DNA from: Thermoplasmata archaeon
GTDB taxonomy: Archaea; Thermoplasmatota; Thermoplasmata; Thermoplasmatales; Thermoplasmataceae
Assembly: GCA_021811635.1 (NCBI GenBank)
Contig: JAJZNS010000085.1
Location: forward strand, 1 to 5,434
DNA: 5,434 nt
Direction: 5' to 3'
Under the pieces are notes generated by a model that saw nothing but the letters and a program-made list of their open reading frames with translations, was not told the origin of the DNA and made no database searches. How positions within the stretch are numbered: the stretch's first letter is position 1; each line of letters begins with the position of its first letter. A program made the position numbers and the translations under genes. Shown here piece by piece: positions 5,388-5,434 of this stretch.

Positions 5388-5434
5388 AAAATCTCACTCA
5401 AAGCATCCTCTGCATTTATTATCCGGGCTCCATA
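5384..5434 (-). CDS. C-terminal end of an upstream gene, coupled to pncB (partial)
   Basis: Sixteen codons enter from the right edge and end in TGA at 5386-5384; the peptide is [16 protein letters not shown]. The TGA shares ATGA with the pncB start, so the two genes are almost certainly in one operon. The peptide has the strand-then-helix look common at the C-terminus of alpha/beta enzymes. A nicotinamidase/isochorismatase-type protein would fit the pathway, since it supplies nicotinate for pncB, but 16 residues cannot show this. Confidence 0.6.
   Translation of the reverse strand, partial: YGARIINAEDALSEIL

Overview
The window looks like a chromosomal segment of a thermoacidophilic archaeon, most likely of the class Thermoplasmata. 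The reasons are: (1) archaeal TATA-like boxes sit about 23-27 bases ahead of several start codons with almost no leader, so leaderless transcripts are likely; (2) the nicotinate phosphoribosyltransferase carries the C-terminal Cys4 zinc-knuckle known from the Thermoplasma acidophilum enzyme; (3) the alcohol-dehydrogenase-like protein resembles the acryloyl-CoA reductase type of thermoacidophilic archaea; (4) two surface proteins are packed with N-glycosylation sequons and have no visible cysteine. G+C looks close to half by eye, so a low-G+C Ferroplasma is less likely. The genus is not settled. No mobile element, CRISPR array, tRNA or rRNA was found.

Left third (1-2340), all on the minus strand: a secreted, heavily sequon-bearing protein that runs off the left edge (GTG start at 780); a 52-residue, very acidic small protein at 830-988; and a 396-residue membrane-anchored surface protein at 1077-2267 built from two diverged copies of one domain. 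Each has its own TATA-like box. A hairpin followed by a T run lies between the 396-residue gene and the small gene. It may end transcription of the first while overlapping the promoter of the second.

Middle (2341-4063): a zinc-dependent medium-chain dehydrogenase on the minus strand (2367-3383) and a HAD-superfamily phosphatase with a TTG start on the plus strand (3458-4063). They are divergent and share a 74-base promoter region with one TATA-like box for each direction.

Right part (4064-5434): a short convergent spacer, then pncB (minus, 4185-5387). Its start codon overlaps, as ATGA, the stop of a gene that enters from the right edge, of which 16 codons are visible. pncB and that gene are therefore probably one operon; a nicotinamidase would be a natural partner but cannot be shown from 16 residues.

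No clear new multi-gene system is visible. The most interesting items are the internally duplicated sequon-rich surface protein, the methionine/acid/histidine clusters in the left-edge secreted protein, the acidic microprotein between them, and the compact terminator/promoter overlap.
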